This document shows positions 24,286-33,634 of a stretch of 64,000 bases of DNA, in pieces; within the stretch, counting starts at the first letter, position 1, and the number at the start of each line of letters is the position of its first letter. The DNA is taken from positions 314,587,986 to 314,651,985 of the forward strand of contig CM068367.1 of the NCBI GenBank assembly GCA_034769895.1, in the 5' to 3' direction. Made by a program: the position numbers and the translations under genes. The notes under the pieces are model-generated. The model was not told the origin of the DNA. It did no database searches and saw only the letters and a program-made list of their open reading frames with translations. The DNA comes from Magicicada septendecula (Eukaryota; Arthropoda; Insecta; Hemiptera; Cicadidae).

Positions 24286-24328
24286 AGCCTGAACCAGTTT
24301 TCGCTTATTATAAGCTTCATCAGAGGCT
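24286..24328 (-). ncRNA. Hammerhead ribozyme, complete three-helix architecture
   Basis: Minus strand, in order: AGCCT (helix I 5' strand, 24328-24324), CTGATGA (24323-24317), one unpaired A, helix II GCTTA/TAAGC with a TAA loop (24315-24303), GAA (24302-24300), AACTGGTT as a short, nearly self-complementary helix III (24299-24292), C at the cleavage position (24291), and AGGCT (helix I 3' strand, 24290-24286). Helix I pairs perfectly over five bases and every conserved core base is present. Hammerheads are an established feature of Penelope-like elements. The stop codon of the endonuclease frame lies inside CTGATGA. Confidence 0.8.
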
Positions 24329-24985
24329 GCCACTGGGAGCGCTGTCCGTCTTGTTCTTGTAGACGGTGTCGATTTTTGAAGGATCGATGTTGTGTGTGTG
24401 GGGTGTGATATGTTCGAATAATGCGTGTGATTTTATTTGTGTCTGTTCGTTTAGGATGTCGTCTTTATGCGTTTTTGTGTGTTTGTATATTTCCAATTGT
24501 TCAAGAGTGTCTAGTTTTCGGCCTTTTGTGTGTACGTGTAAAATATCCGTGTTGTTGTCTATGTTTTTATATGTGTGGTTTGCTTCAATGAGGTGGTTTG
24601 CAAAGGTGGATTCGGTAGTGGAGTGTAGTGCCTTTGTGTGTTCAATGTATATTTGTTTGAAGCAACGTCCTGTCTGGCCTATGAAGAATTTGTTGCAAAC
24701 TGAGCAATTTAGTTTGTAAACACCAGGTAGATCGAATTTGTTTTGTGCTTTGTGTGTGTGTTCTGTTTTGTTTGTAGTTTTGTATGCGATTCTGTATCCT
24801 GCTTTTTTGAATTTATGGGCTATTTTTTCAGTGTGGTTTTTTATGTATGTTAGTGTCATGAATTTGTTGTTTTATGTCTTTGTCTGTTGTTTGTTTTGTG
24901 TAAGAGTTTATTGACTATTGTTCTGTTGTATCCGTAGGATTCTGCTAGATATTTTATTGTGTTTAGTTTGTCTTTGTCCCATTAG
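24320..24985 (-). pseudogene. Penelope-like protein C-terminus with GIY-YIG endonuclease, frameshifted
   Basis: The longest intact frame (24320-24859, 179 codons) begins with TLTYIKNHTEKIAHKFKKAG, the conserved linker of Penelope-type proteins. The GIY-YIG endonuclease follows: GVY at residues 46-48, a Cys-x2-Cys pair at 52-55, FIG at 59-61 and GQTGR at 61-65. The Arg usually found a few residues later is replaced (FKQIYIEH), so catalysis is doubtful. Upstream of the Met, another frame reads IKYLAESYGYNRTIVNKLL (about 24963-24905), the preceding conserved segment. A frameshift near 24860 therefore splits the gene. The first Met is internal, not a true start. The reverse transcriptase domain is missing. 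The endonuclease would nick target DNA during retrotransposition. Confidence 0.85.
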
Positions 24986-24988
24986 TTA

Positions 24989-25046
24989 CGTTTTTACTCA
25001 TAAAAAACTTTGTGTTCCGAGTCGGTAGTGATTTAATTATATTTAG
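24989..25046 (-). repeat. Right inverted end of the Penelope-like element
   Basis: Inverted copy of 24211-24268, joined directly to truncated coding sequence. It looks like the element's end sequence attached in opposite orientation to a 5'-truncated body. Confidence 0.8.
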
Positions 25047-28000
25047 GTAATTTTAAATAAAGTTAATTAACTAATACGCCAAGAAAATAAATTATACCAA
25101 GATAAAATTATTTATTTTCATATGACAATGTCAAATTTAATCTTTAGTGTTGCTTTTTATACAAGCTCAATGGAATATAATAGTAACTCAGTCGCTGCAA
25201 TACAGGAAGATGTATTTTTCCATAAAGGTCAATATAAATGATGCGAGTTTTACATAATTTACATTACTACTCAGTGGGAAGCAATAAGCAGGAGTGGAAA
25301 GAACATCATTCTTACAGTATAATTTAAACGTACTGCAGATGTAGACACGAGGTAGAAACAGTTTTACCCTACATAATGATACCTCTACTTTTATCATTAC
25401 TCTTGTTTTAAGGCACGATAACGTAGCCAAAAATGATTACATTGAAACTTTTATCGCTGTATTTGTATTTCATTGTAACACGGTAGCCTTATTCTCTGAT
25501 TCGGTGACGAAACACTACTCTCTAATTTCCAGTAACGTATATTTGCTCAATATAGGCCTATGTGTCTAACTATTACTAAACAGCGTTAGGGACAGTATAT
25601 GAGCATGAATTGAACTGACAGTTTAATATTCAAAAACCGTAACTGTGAAATGAATTATTTCGATTCTGATTATGTGTCTCTTCTTTCCCAATCATACTGT
25701 ACTTCATTCGTAACACTTCTGTCACTTTCAGCGTGCTCAGTTTCCGCTGTTCTTGTGTTAATTACGTAGGTCTACTTATGTGACATTCTAAGGGACAGTT
25801 TGTTGGAGATGGAATATAAAGTAAAATCAGCTCTACAGTGGAGATACTTTTTTTCAATCTTTGTGACCATGTTATTCACTGAGCTGTCATATGTTTTGAG
25901 CGGTTTTCAATGCAAAAACACGTAGACAATGTCAGAAAAATGTACGTTGTAAAACAGGTGCGATTACTGAAACATCTATAAGATGTTAGTATAGGGCCGA
26001 CAGTCGTTCCTGAAGAGTCAGCTGCGCGGATCTAATGCATGAATTACCCCCACTTAAAAGATACCTAAGTTATCTAGGGGAGACGACGCGATAACAGTTC
26101 ACTGTCTCATTTCCATATTATCTCACTCTCTGTCACACACGTTTCCCTTGTTCTCGCCAGTCTTGTTGCAGCCGATGTTCACACTATGAAACACTGTACA
26201 AGTCTGTTGTGCGCATGTGCGAAATAAATGAAAATTTTGTTAGCCTCGTAACGAGGTGTTTGTACACTGCGCTTCTCTAACCCACTATAAAATTTCTATC
26301 GTCAGGTTTCTAACAGTGATTTTCATCACTACGGTAGTAGACTTTGGTCTAACCTCCACAAAGACGTATGTTGTTTCAATCCATAAGGGTTTCGTACTCG
26401 TTATTCATCTTCAACAAACTATTGAACGTAGTCAACTTTGATGTCGCGTAATCTTATATGCACTTACAATTTACGATCACGAAACTTGTGTACCTACTTG
26501 TCGTTAAATTCAACAAGCATCATGAAATTTGGAGAGGAAACATGCAGAAAGGAAATGTAATAAAACTTGACCGCCTACTTTTACCGCACGTTTTTCACGC
26601 GACTGAGGAAATAGCACTGCGTACAGTAAGTGGATTAAAAATAATTTACGGATATGTTCTCTTTATATGAACGTATGGAAAATTGGACTTTAGCGCTGCA
26701 CAACACAGATGCTACTGAGGAAAACAGCACGGTTTAAACCGTCTACCAGCGACGACATTGAAAATAATTTATAGATACGTGTTCTTAGTGTAAGAACGTA
26801 ATAAACATTTATAAAACTGGACTTAATACCGCAGTCCATCGTCACAAATCTGCCAAACGTTCAATTACACTCCATTTGGGAACGTGCGAGCAATTATCGA
26901 CTCCGTTGATCAGAGCGGCAGACATATCCTGTGAGGAAGCCAGAAACTGGTCTTGCCTCCAAACGGTATGCGGTCAGTAAACGCTGTCTTTGTTTCGCGA
27001 CCACTGCTTGCTTGTTACCGTTTCTTTTTAACGAAATGATTAGAACTCGATAAACCGCATTTTTCCGGTCAATTAAATACGTACACGAGCAAGAGTTACG
27101 GTTCCTTGCGCCCTTCATACGTGGTACTGAATCTTCATACGGGTAATCAACAATAAGATTCTTTGCGCACGTTCTGAAGTCGGTCTCATTACGCTCGTTT
27201 GAATAAATAGAGGTACTAGAAGACATTTTAGAAATCATGAATGAAACATTTTAGAGATTAGTCATGAATGTAGTTGAGAATGTCACTACGCTTGAGTGAC
27301 TTGTGTGTACACCGCATTAGACAAGCAAGGGCTTCTCGCATAAGCAGCGTCGCATAGTCCTAACGTCGGCGTCGCGTTGCCTCTGATATTGAAGAGGCAA
27401 ATAAACCTCTGTACAAGGTTGGGTGCTTAACCACCTGCGCCATCTTTACAACATTTATTATTTCCCATTGCTTATAGAAATCCGTATTCGTTATTATATA
27501 CAGAATTTGTTAAATTTTATGAGATCCTACCTACGGACTCTTTCCAACTGCGTGGTTAGTTGAAGAGTTATACACCGATTCCATGATTTCTGAATGAATA
27601 ATGGGAGCGAAACAGGCTTGTGTAACTAATTTAAAGTCACAAGATGGGACCAGTGCTTAGTTTCTGTTGCTATTCGTGTTAGGTTGTATTGAAATTGTGA
27701 AACTAGTTAAACGTTATAACAGGTAGTCACAGTAACATGTATCCTATTTATTAAATATCCAGTTAACTACACTAAATTCAACCAAAAAAATTAAACTGTA
27801 ATTGAAGATATGATTTAAATTAAATATTTTCTCTTGTGTACTTGTACATTTTGAAATATTTTCGCTGGTAAGACATGACAATAGATACGCATGAGTAGCA
27901 GTTGTTTCAGACAACTGATGACATAGTTTGTGACAACTATGTAACTGATGCTATTTACATAACTTGGAGATTCACGAGTATGAAACATTTCTTGTGTCTT

Positions 28001-28530
28001 GCCTAATTTTGTGTGTGTTTAAATATAACACACTCGCGATTTATTCATTATTTTTTCGATTGCTTTCCGACGTTAGGTGGTCCTATTTCATATCTCAGAC
28101 TCTGTCTCAATTTTAGAAAGTGTCTAGTTAAAATTATCTCTTCATAAAACGGTAAACAAATTATATAAAAGACTTACAATTAAGGGCTCAGGTCACAATA
28201 GTACAATCAGGTCACCGCCCAGTTCGACAGATGTCTTGTTACTACCGATCCAATCCATACAACAGTTATCAGCTGCTTTATTAACGACAGGAAATGAAGG
28301 CAGCCCGTAACTACATTAGAATTACTTTACGTTCACTGACTACAGCTACCGCTTTAATTGAACATTGTTCGAAATAACACAAGAGTATTACTCGCAAATT
28401 GCTTGGGAAGTAAAACACGATTACTCGGTTAACTGAATCGATGGGTAGGTTAACTAACTATTGATTAGGTTAACGATGAATTTGATGTGAAACAATGGAT
28501 AAACAATTGTATGCATAGAACTCAACTTAT
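25047..28530. other. No supported gene
   Basis: The open stretches at 25188-25430 (minus), 26256-26670 (+) and 26894-27238 (minus, 114 codons) show no recognisable domain. A perfect 7-base hairpin after CTGATGA occurs at 27915-27941 but lacks the GAAA needed for a hammerhead. Confidence 0.45.
27370..27449 (-). repeat. Possible tRNA-derived SINE head (A-box-like)
   Basis: On the minus strand GATGGCGCAGGTGGTTAAGC (27445-27426) includes TGGCGCAGGTGG, a perfect match to the RNA polymerase III A-box pattern. About 30 bases further on, GGTTTATTTGCC is at best a degenerate B box. There is no cloverleaf, so it is not a tRNA gene. A SINE relic or chance are both possible. Confidence 0.25.

Positions 28531-28612
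<82 letters not shown>
28531..28612 (+). repeat. (TG)n(AG)n compound microsatellite
   Basis: About 14 bases of TG followed by about 68 bases of AG repeat, giving spurious Arg-Glu frames. Confidence 0.95.
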
Positions 28613-28615
<3 letters not shown>

Positions 28616-28831
28616 CAGTTGAAACGGAGGGCCTGTTTATTCAGTGGAATTAAATACATGTGTTTGGTTCCTAGAAGACAAATGCCTTCCGTCCGGAACA
28701 TGTTCTCTTCATTATTAGAAGGGAATCTCCGCGGAGGGAATTTTTTCCAAGTTCGGGATTGTATCAATCTTAAATAACTGCCTTATTAAGTCAGTTTAAA
28801 CACATAAAATTTCTTAAGTCAGTTAGCAAGT

Positions 28832-28839
28832 GTTTACAG
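28832..28839 (+). repeat. hAT target-site duplication, left
   Basis: GTTTACAG directly before the left inverted end. It is identical to 32515-32522 after the right end. Eight bases is the standard hAT duplication length. Confidence 0.95.
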
Positions 28840-28850
28840 CAGTGGCGGCG
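28840..28850 (+). repeat. hAT terminal inverted repeat, left
   Basis: CAGTGGCGGCG, the exact reverse complement of 32504-32514. The C-A-G start is typical of hAT ends. Confidence 0.95.
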
Positions 28851-29366
28851 CTAACGAAACGGGCTCCCCCCGCGAAACTAATTAGGGGGCCCTATAAAAA
28901 TGGTTAAATTTTGTATACGTAATAGGGGAAAACACTCAAATGAGTTTCTATTTACGTGTGTTTCACAACAATGGTTTGTGAATACTTTCTCGTCTATCAC
29001 AAAGCGTTTGCAATTTGCAAAGGATGTTTTACACGTATACAAACTCTTAAAATTCATTGTTGCTAAATAGACAAAGTTCTATACAAACTATAAAAAAACC
29101 AAAATAAAAAGAATTATTTATTTTTACGTCAAAGATCTAAATTCAGACTATGAAACAGTACCGCACACAGAGTGTTAAAAATTTATTATTTAAAAACGAA
29201 TATCAAAGTAACATTCTAGCTTTTTTCAAACATTTAAATTAGTTTGTAATTGAATTTGTGAAATTCTTGAATATACTCTATACACGTTCTCCTTAAGTCT
29301 AATCCAATTCAATAACACTCGAACTCAAGTAATGTACAATATTTACAGATGAGGATTAACCAAAGT

Positions 29367-30470
29367 TCACTGTTTTCCTAAGCCTAGTCTTCTTTTTTTA
29401 ATAGCTAAGAACTTTTCAACCACTTCGTTGATATTAGTTTTCTGTGTCTCTTCATGCTCAATGCTTAACAGTGCCAAGTCACTCAACCGAGTTTGGGGCA
29501 TGGCACTTCTTAAGTATGACTTAATTAATTTAAGTTTTGAAAAGCTTCTTTCCGCTGTAGCTGTTGTCACAGGTATGGTTAAATAAAGCTGCAAAGCTGT
29601 AGTTAAGTCTGGGAGGCAGCTCATAAGGCAGCTGTTTTCTTCAACCAGTAAATTCATAATTTCTCGAATGTTTTTCTTGTGTACAATTTCTTTGGCCATC
29701 AGAGCTTTGAAGGATATTACTTGGTCAGGCAGTGATGTGGAAAGGTCACCAGGATACACATTTACCAGAGCCTTACTTTTCTCCACTATTGTCTCTTGTG
29801 AGAAGTTTACTAAATTCTGAGGCGTCAGGAATGAAAACCTATCATCAATGCAACGCAATCCTTCGAATCTCATTTGTAGCTGAGCTATTACAATATCTAG
29901 TGTTGCATTGAAAACTTTTACTTCAAATGATTTCACTGGGTCGTCAATTCTATGGTCAACTGATAATTCAACAAAGAAGCGTTTTACAACTCGCTTACGC
30001 TTATTTTTCATGTTACAAGTTATGTCCCATGACTGGGCCAACTGTTTAGCACCAACAAGAAAGCCGGCAAAGTCCTTTCTTAAAACTTTTAACTCATCAC
30101 AAGCGCGGCTTAAAAACTGCCACGCTCTGCCTAGGTCAACAGTTGGCCTCTGTAGTGCTTTCGAAGTTATATTTACATTCTCTAAAATCTTAGTTTCAAG
30201 GCAGAGCACAAGAATAAATTCAAAGTTTCCCAGGTGGTTTCTAATTGCTAATGTTTCTTCTGCCTCGGGTTTTTTTGAGCTGTATAGAATAATTTCTGTC
30301 AAACACTTAATCACAATTTTGAAATCATTTCTTAAAGCTAACAGACAGTCGTGTCTAGAAGACCACCTTGTTGGACATAGCTTTTTTAAAGTTAGATTTT
30401 TGGCAGAGCTGTCTTCTTTAACGGCAGTGTTAAGTTCTTGCCATCTATGTAAGCTTTCACTGAAAAACAC
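29367..30470 (-). pseudogene. hAT transposase, C-terminal part with dimerisation domain
   Basis: This 367-codon frame opens in ESLHRWQELN, followed by CPTRWSSRHDCLLALRNDF, the Pro-Thr-Arg-Trp motif of ZMYM1-like hAT proteins. It ends with the hAT C-terminal dimerisation domain: LTIPVTTATAERSFSKLKLI at about residues 296-315, then SYLRSAMPQTRLSDLALLSI. The usual catalytic Glu region lies upstream of that domain. The frame has no true start: it continues the 30392-31186 frame after a 1-base shift in a T-rich run near 30470. It would act in the nucleus on the element ends. The length together with the other pieces fits a full transposase of this family. Confidence 0.9.
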
Positions 30471-31186
30471 ATAATTTTCTGTACTATGACATAAAATTGT
30501 CTTATTTCAGAAATATCTGATACTGAATCATTGATCACCAAGTTCAGGTTATGTGCAGCACAGTGTACGTAATCCGCGTTTGGGACTATATCCATAATTC
30601 TTTTCTGTAACCCAGAGTATTTCCCGCTCATTGTTGCTGCACCGTCATAACCTTGACCTCTACACTTACTAATGTCAATTTCATTTGTTTTCAAAAAGTC
30701 TAAAATCTTACTTTGAAACCCCTCACTGTTGGGATCCTTTATTTCTTGAAATCCCAAAACGGACTCACTAATCACAGTTTTATAATTGCCAGGAGATTCT
30801 TCTACTATGTTAATGTATCTGATTACAACACTCATTTGGTCAATCTTAGAAATGTCTTGTGTGCTATCAACAATTATAGAAAAAAAAGGAGACGAGTGAA
30901 TCTGTTTTAGTAAGGCAGTCAATACTGATTTTCCTAGCAAGTTAATGATTTCATTTTGAATGTCATAGTGGAGGTATTTTGATCTGGTTTTTTCATTTTC
31001 TAAGTGTGCACTAAGGAGAGAATCGTAGCGAGAAATTAAAGATAGTATGTTCAAAAAATTTCTACTTTCAGGATTTATTTCATGTAATGATTCTCTATGG
31101 CCAAGAAACGGCAATGAACACAGTGCCATGGTTCGAATGACATCCACAATCTGTATGAAAATATCTTTCCATTTTTTTCCGCTCAT
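30392..31186 (-). pseudogene. hAT transposase, central catalytic part (DUF4371-like)
   Basis: The frame contains SPFFSIIVDSTQDISKIDQM (residues 98-117), holding the first catalytic Asp region of ZMYM1-like hAT transposases. CRGQGYDGAATMSGKYSGLQ (residues 175-194) follows, the well-known Gly-Tyr-Asp-Gly-Ala motif with the second Asp. After that comes VHCAAHNLNLVINDS, the His/Asn block. Both motifs are well preserved. Upstream it joins the zinc-finger piece only through a frame change near 31190-31220. Downstream the reading moves to the 29367-30470 frame at about 30470. The Met at the start is internal. Confidence 0.9.
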
Positions 31187-31220
31187 CGGAAATTTGATCA
31201 GCTACCATTTTACTCTTTTT

Positions 31221-31595
31221 TCAAGTGGCATACGTGAGACAAGATTGTAAACGAGCATTGCTACTTTCATGAACTTTAATTTTTTTACTGAGACCTTTCC
31301 AATCTATAATATCGCCTTCACGCCAGCTTTGGGCATCAGCACTTTGGCTGAAAAGCCAACATGGTAAACAATAGACTCCATCTAGATTACGAGAGTAACA
31401 AAGCCAAAACCTGTGAACAATTTGGCCTGCTGCAGTTTTGAAAGAATAATATGCTGTACTGAAAGACCGCTTAGAAACGGAATCCTTCGGGAAAGGACCC
31501 TTTGTTTGACAAAGTTCACTTAACGTTATTAACTTTTTCACCTCGTCTGTCATTGTAGCTTGATTTTTATAGAATATCTGTAATATCTGTCTCAA
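31221..31595 (-). pseudogene. hAT transposase, TTF-type zinc finger part
   Basis: The frame reads GPFPKDSVSKRSFSTAYY, then RFWLCYSRNLDGVYCLPCWLF. The three cysteines (C-Y-S...YC-L-P-C) and the later WKGLSKKIKVHESS match the TTF-type BED-like zinc finger that ZMYM1-like hAT proteins use to bind their ends. The His expected after HESS is not in place (NARLQSCL follows), so the finger may be damaged. A stop at 31221-31223 ends the frame before the catalytic part. Confidence 0.85.
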
Positions 31596-32025
31596 AACTT
31601 TGGCAGTTTGGATCGGAAGGGCCTGCTAAACTAGTTTTATTTGCGTGATTACTTATAACTTCAGTTGGTTCAAACTGATTTTCTGGTCCAGGTATGTCTT
31701 CGGACTGGCGAACACATTCAATGCCTAGCAGTTGTTCTTCTTGTTCATGTTGCAGTTGCTTATTTGTTTCCGTAGTTGTATCACTTGTATCCGACGGACT
31801 AATGTTTAAATCAGGTTTATTGTCACTGTCACAATCAACTTCAAGTCCGATTTTTGTTTCTTTTTCATTACTTGCACTTGACCCGGGTTTGGGTTGTTCA
31901 ACTTCACATTTTGATGATTTTTTTAAAAACTGGTCGAGTTTTGAAAGTTTACTTTTAGATTCTTCTCGTTGTTTTTGCAGTTTCCTTTTCTTAGCACCAC
32001 TTAAATATTCACGCTTACTTTCCAT
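31567..32025 (-). pseudogene. hAT transposase, N-terminal low-complexity region
   Basis: Begins with an ATG at 32025-32023, the likely true start. The first 30 residues are Lys/Arg/Ser-rich (SGAKKRKLQKQREESKSKL), resembling a nuclear localisation segment and coiled coil. An acidic, Ser/Thr/Gln-rich linker follows (DTSDTTTETNKQLQHEQEEQ). This kind of tail is common before the TTF finger in ZMYM1-like transposases. It overlaps the next piece by 29 bases in another frame, so a frameshift near 31580 separates them. Confidence 0.75.
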
Positions 32026-32503
32026 TTTATAAACTCTGTCTCTAACACTCTGACTCTACACAAAATACAAAAACTAAAATCAAATGTTAAGTCATTAAAC
32101 TTAAACGGCACTAAATTACGAAATGAATGCAATACAGTACTATCGCGCAGGAGATGCGACGCACTACTGAGTACTGAAATACATTGTGTTGTGTTTGTTT
32201 ACGTCTCCTCAGTGCCGAGTGACTCATCGCACGGACGTACGGGCACCACAAGAGATAAGATAAGCTTCGCTTACAAACTACAAGCAGTAATGTCATTTCG
32301 GAAAACGTAGTTTTTTTGCATGTCTATACACTTAAATAAAACGTATATTTCGTATTTTAAATACAAATTTGCCGGTAGTCGGACCCCATTAAAACTTTTT
32401 TTCCTATTATAGCTCGTTTCATATTTTTTTCTAGGGACCAGAGTGGCGGGGCCCCCCAGAGGGTCGGCCCCCCCCCGCGCCGCGGGGTCTGCGGGGGCCT
32501 TAT

Positions 32504-32514
32504 CGCCGCCACTG
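32504..32514 (-). repeat. hAT terminal inverted repeat, right
   Basis: CGCCGCCACTG, followed at 32515-32522 by GTTTACAG, the second target duplication copy. Confidence 0.95.
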
Positions 32515-32522
32515 GTTTACAG
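32515..32522 (+). repeat. hAT target-site duplication, right
   Basis: GTTTACAG, identical to 28832-28839. Confidence 0.95.
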
Positions 32523-32797
32523 TGTTTATAACGTTATGGTTTTGCGTTTAAAGTCAGTTAGTATCAGTTTTGTTTTTAGTGTCTGAGTGCTTGTTTATTG
32601 ATATGTTACAAACGGATATCCTCATTCAAAATATCGGTATGGAGATAAATGACTTCCATGTTCTAAAATTTATATTTAAAATCATTTTCGAAATGAAATA
32701 TTTCCATAGAAACTACCTCTTTCTACTTATTCCTTTAGCCTTAACCACAGTACTGTGGTCACTAACGTATACCACCTCACGTTAGCGCACTCGATTT

Positions 32798-32838
32798 TCA
32801 CCGATGATGGCAGTCGATGGCACTGCCGAAACGTCTGA
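32798..32838 (+). ncRNA. Hammerhead-like motif in composite repeat copy 2, core mutated
   Basis: Order: TCA, CCGATGA (32801-32807; the expected CTGATGA has T to C at its second base), unpaired T, helix II GGCAGT/ACTGCC (six perfect pairs, 7-base loop), GAA (32828-32830), ACGT helix III, C17 (32835), TGA. Helix I is three pairs (TCA/TGA). The core substitution should abolish or greatly reduce cleavage. Compare copy 1, where the core is intact but helix II has a mismatch. Confidence 0.5.
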
Positions 32839-32928
32839 TTTGCAGAAAACATTGGACCACGGCCAAACAGCCCGGGAAGGAATTTTAACAACAAACTACT
32901 TCTTTGTCGCCGATAACGTAGTACACAT

Positions 32929-33054
32929 ATAGAAAATCATCCCCTCCCTCTTCAACTATCATTTTCATTTATAGAAAATCATCCCCTCCCTTTTCAACTA
33001 TCATTTTCATTTATAGAAAATCACCTCCTCCCCCTTAAACCACCCTTTTTATTT
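32929..33054 (-). repeat. Tandem repeat, 3 x 42 bases
   Basis: Units start ATAGAAAATCA at 32929, 32971 and 33013, each with a C/T-rich core (CCCCTCCC) and CATTTTCATTT or a relative at the end. The units lie inside composite repeat copy 2; copy 1 has two related units. Confidence 0.8.
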
Positions 33055-33581
33055 ATAGATATTTTATCTACCTTTCTACAGTGAATTATTAAGACCTTCT
33101 TTCCAGGATACTTTATTTATCAAAATTAAGTACTTTACTCTTGTTCAAAAACATAAAACGTTGCAGGTAAACTACCCCTTCCCCTTAACCGATCTTCATC
33201 AAAATCAATTTTGGTTGAGTCCTCTACAACTCAGGTACATATGCAAAGAATTATTTGCTTCTGTTTGAATTTGCGGCAGTTGTCGTTTGCCATAGAAAAA
33301 ATTCTACACATAGATACACAGACATACAAACACTTTTCGAAAAATTACTTTTCTTCATGTTTTGAGGGTAGTACAATCAGAATCAGCCCTTATCTCGAAC
33401 ACGATTTTTTTCGTGATCACCATAATTCCATTTCCTTACGGAACATGGAAGTAAAAAAGGAGAGTCTGGAGAAAGATTTGAAGAACATTGACTGTCGCAC
33501 ACAAGAAAAGTCGATAAAAGGAACATCAAATCGTGTATTTCATATTGTCATTTATTTTTCCAACTAATGTTTAATTTATGA

Positions 33582-33634
33582 TTACTACTACTACTACTAC
33601 TACTACTAATAATAATAATAATAATAATAATAAT
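33582..33634 (+). repeat. (CTA)n(ATA)n microsatellite
   Basis: CTA trinucleotides followed by AAT trinucleotides. Confidence 0.9.

Larger units (their letters stand above)
24211..25046 (-). mobile_element. Truncated Penelope-like element with inverted ends
   Basis: The segment is bounded by inverted copies of about 58 bases (24211-24268 and 24989-25046) sharing CACTACCGACTCGGAACACA and the following AAAGTTTTTTATG. Between them lies the C-terminal part of a Penelope-type protein (linker and GIY-YIG endonuclease) and a hammerhead ribozyme just after it. Most of the reverse transcriptase is absent, so this is a 5'-truncated copy. Penelope-like elements are known for LTR-like ends in inverted orientation and for 5' truncation. 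No clear target duplication was found. Confidence 0.8.
28840..32514 (-). mobile_element. hAT transposon (ZMYM1-like transposase), complete ends, dead coding region
   Basis: A 3675-base element with 11-base terminal inverted repeats CAGTGGCGGCG (28840-28850) and CGCCGCCACTG (32504-32514), and a perfect 8-base target duplication GTTTACAG on both sides. The transposase is on the minus strand and spans 29367-32025 in four pieces separated by frame changes and stops. The right subterminal region (32445-32497) is extremely G/C-rich. The copy could still be moved by a related active transposase if its ends suffice, but it cannot make its own. It sits about 100 bases from the composite repeat copy 2. 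Confidence 0.95.
32628..33455 (-). repeat. Composite repeat family, copy 2
   Basis: Reverse-complement counterpart of 19447-20230 across its whole length, including the CCACAGTACTGTGG palindrome (32744-32757), the hammerhead-like module, the G/C-rich units and the TACTTCCATGTTCCG outer end. It differs by carrying three rather than two of the 42-base units. The module ends in CCACGGCCAAACAGCCCGG (32860-32878), which is shared with the foldback at 53.3 kb. No coding domain was seen. Confidence 0.75.

Noticed and set aside
26894..27238. 114-codon open frame on the minus strand
   Set aside because: No domain, splice signal or compositional support.
27915..27941. CTGATGA followed by a perfect 7-base hairpin (CATAGTT/AACTATG), hammerhead-like
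   Set aside because: The hairpin is followed by TAAC rather than GAAA, so an essential part of the core is missing.
19447..33455. Giant 14 kb element flanked by inverted copies of the composite repeat
   Set aside because: The inner and outer boundaries coincide with the family's own ends (as in the copy at 35.1 kb) and no outer target duplication is seen, so two independent insertions in opposite orientation are simpler.
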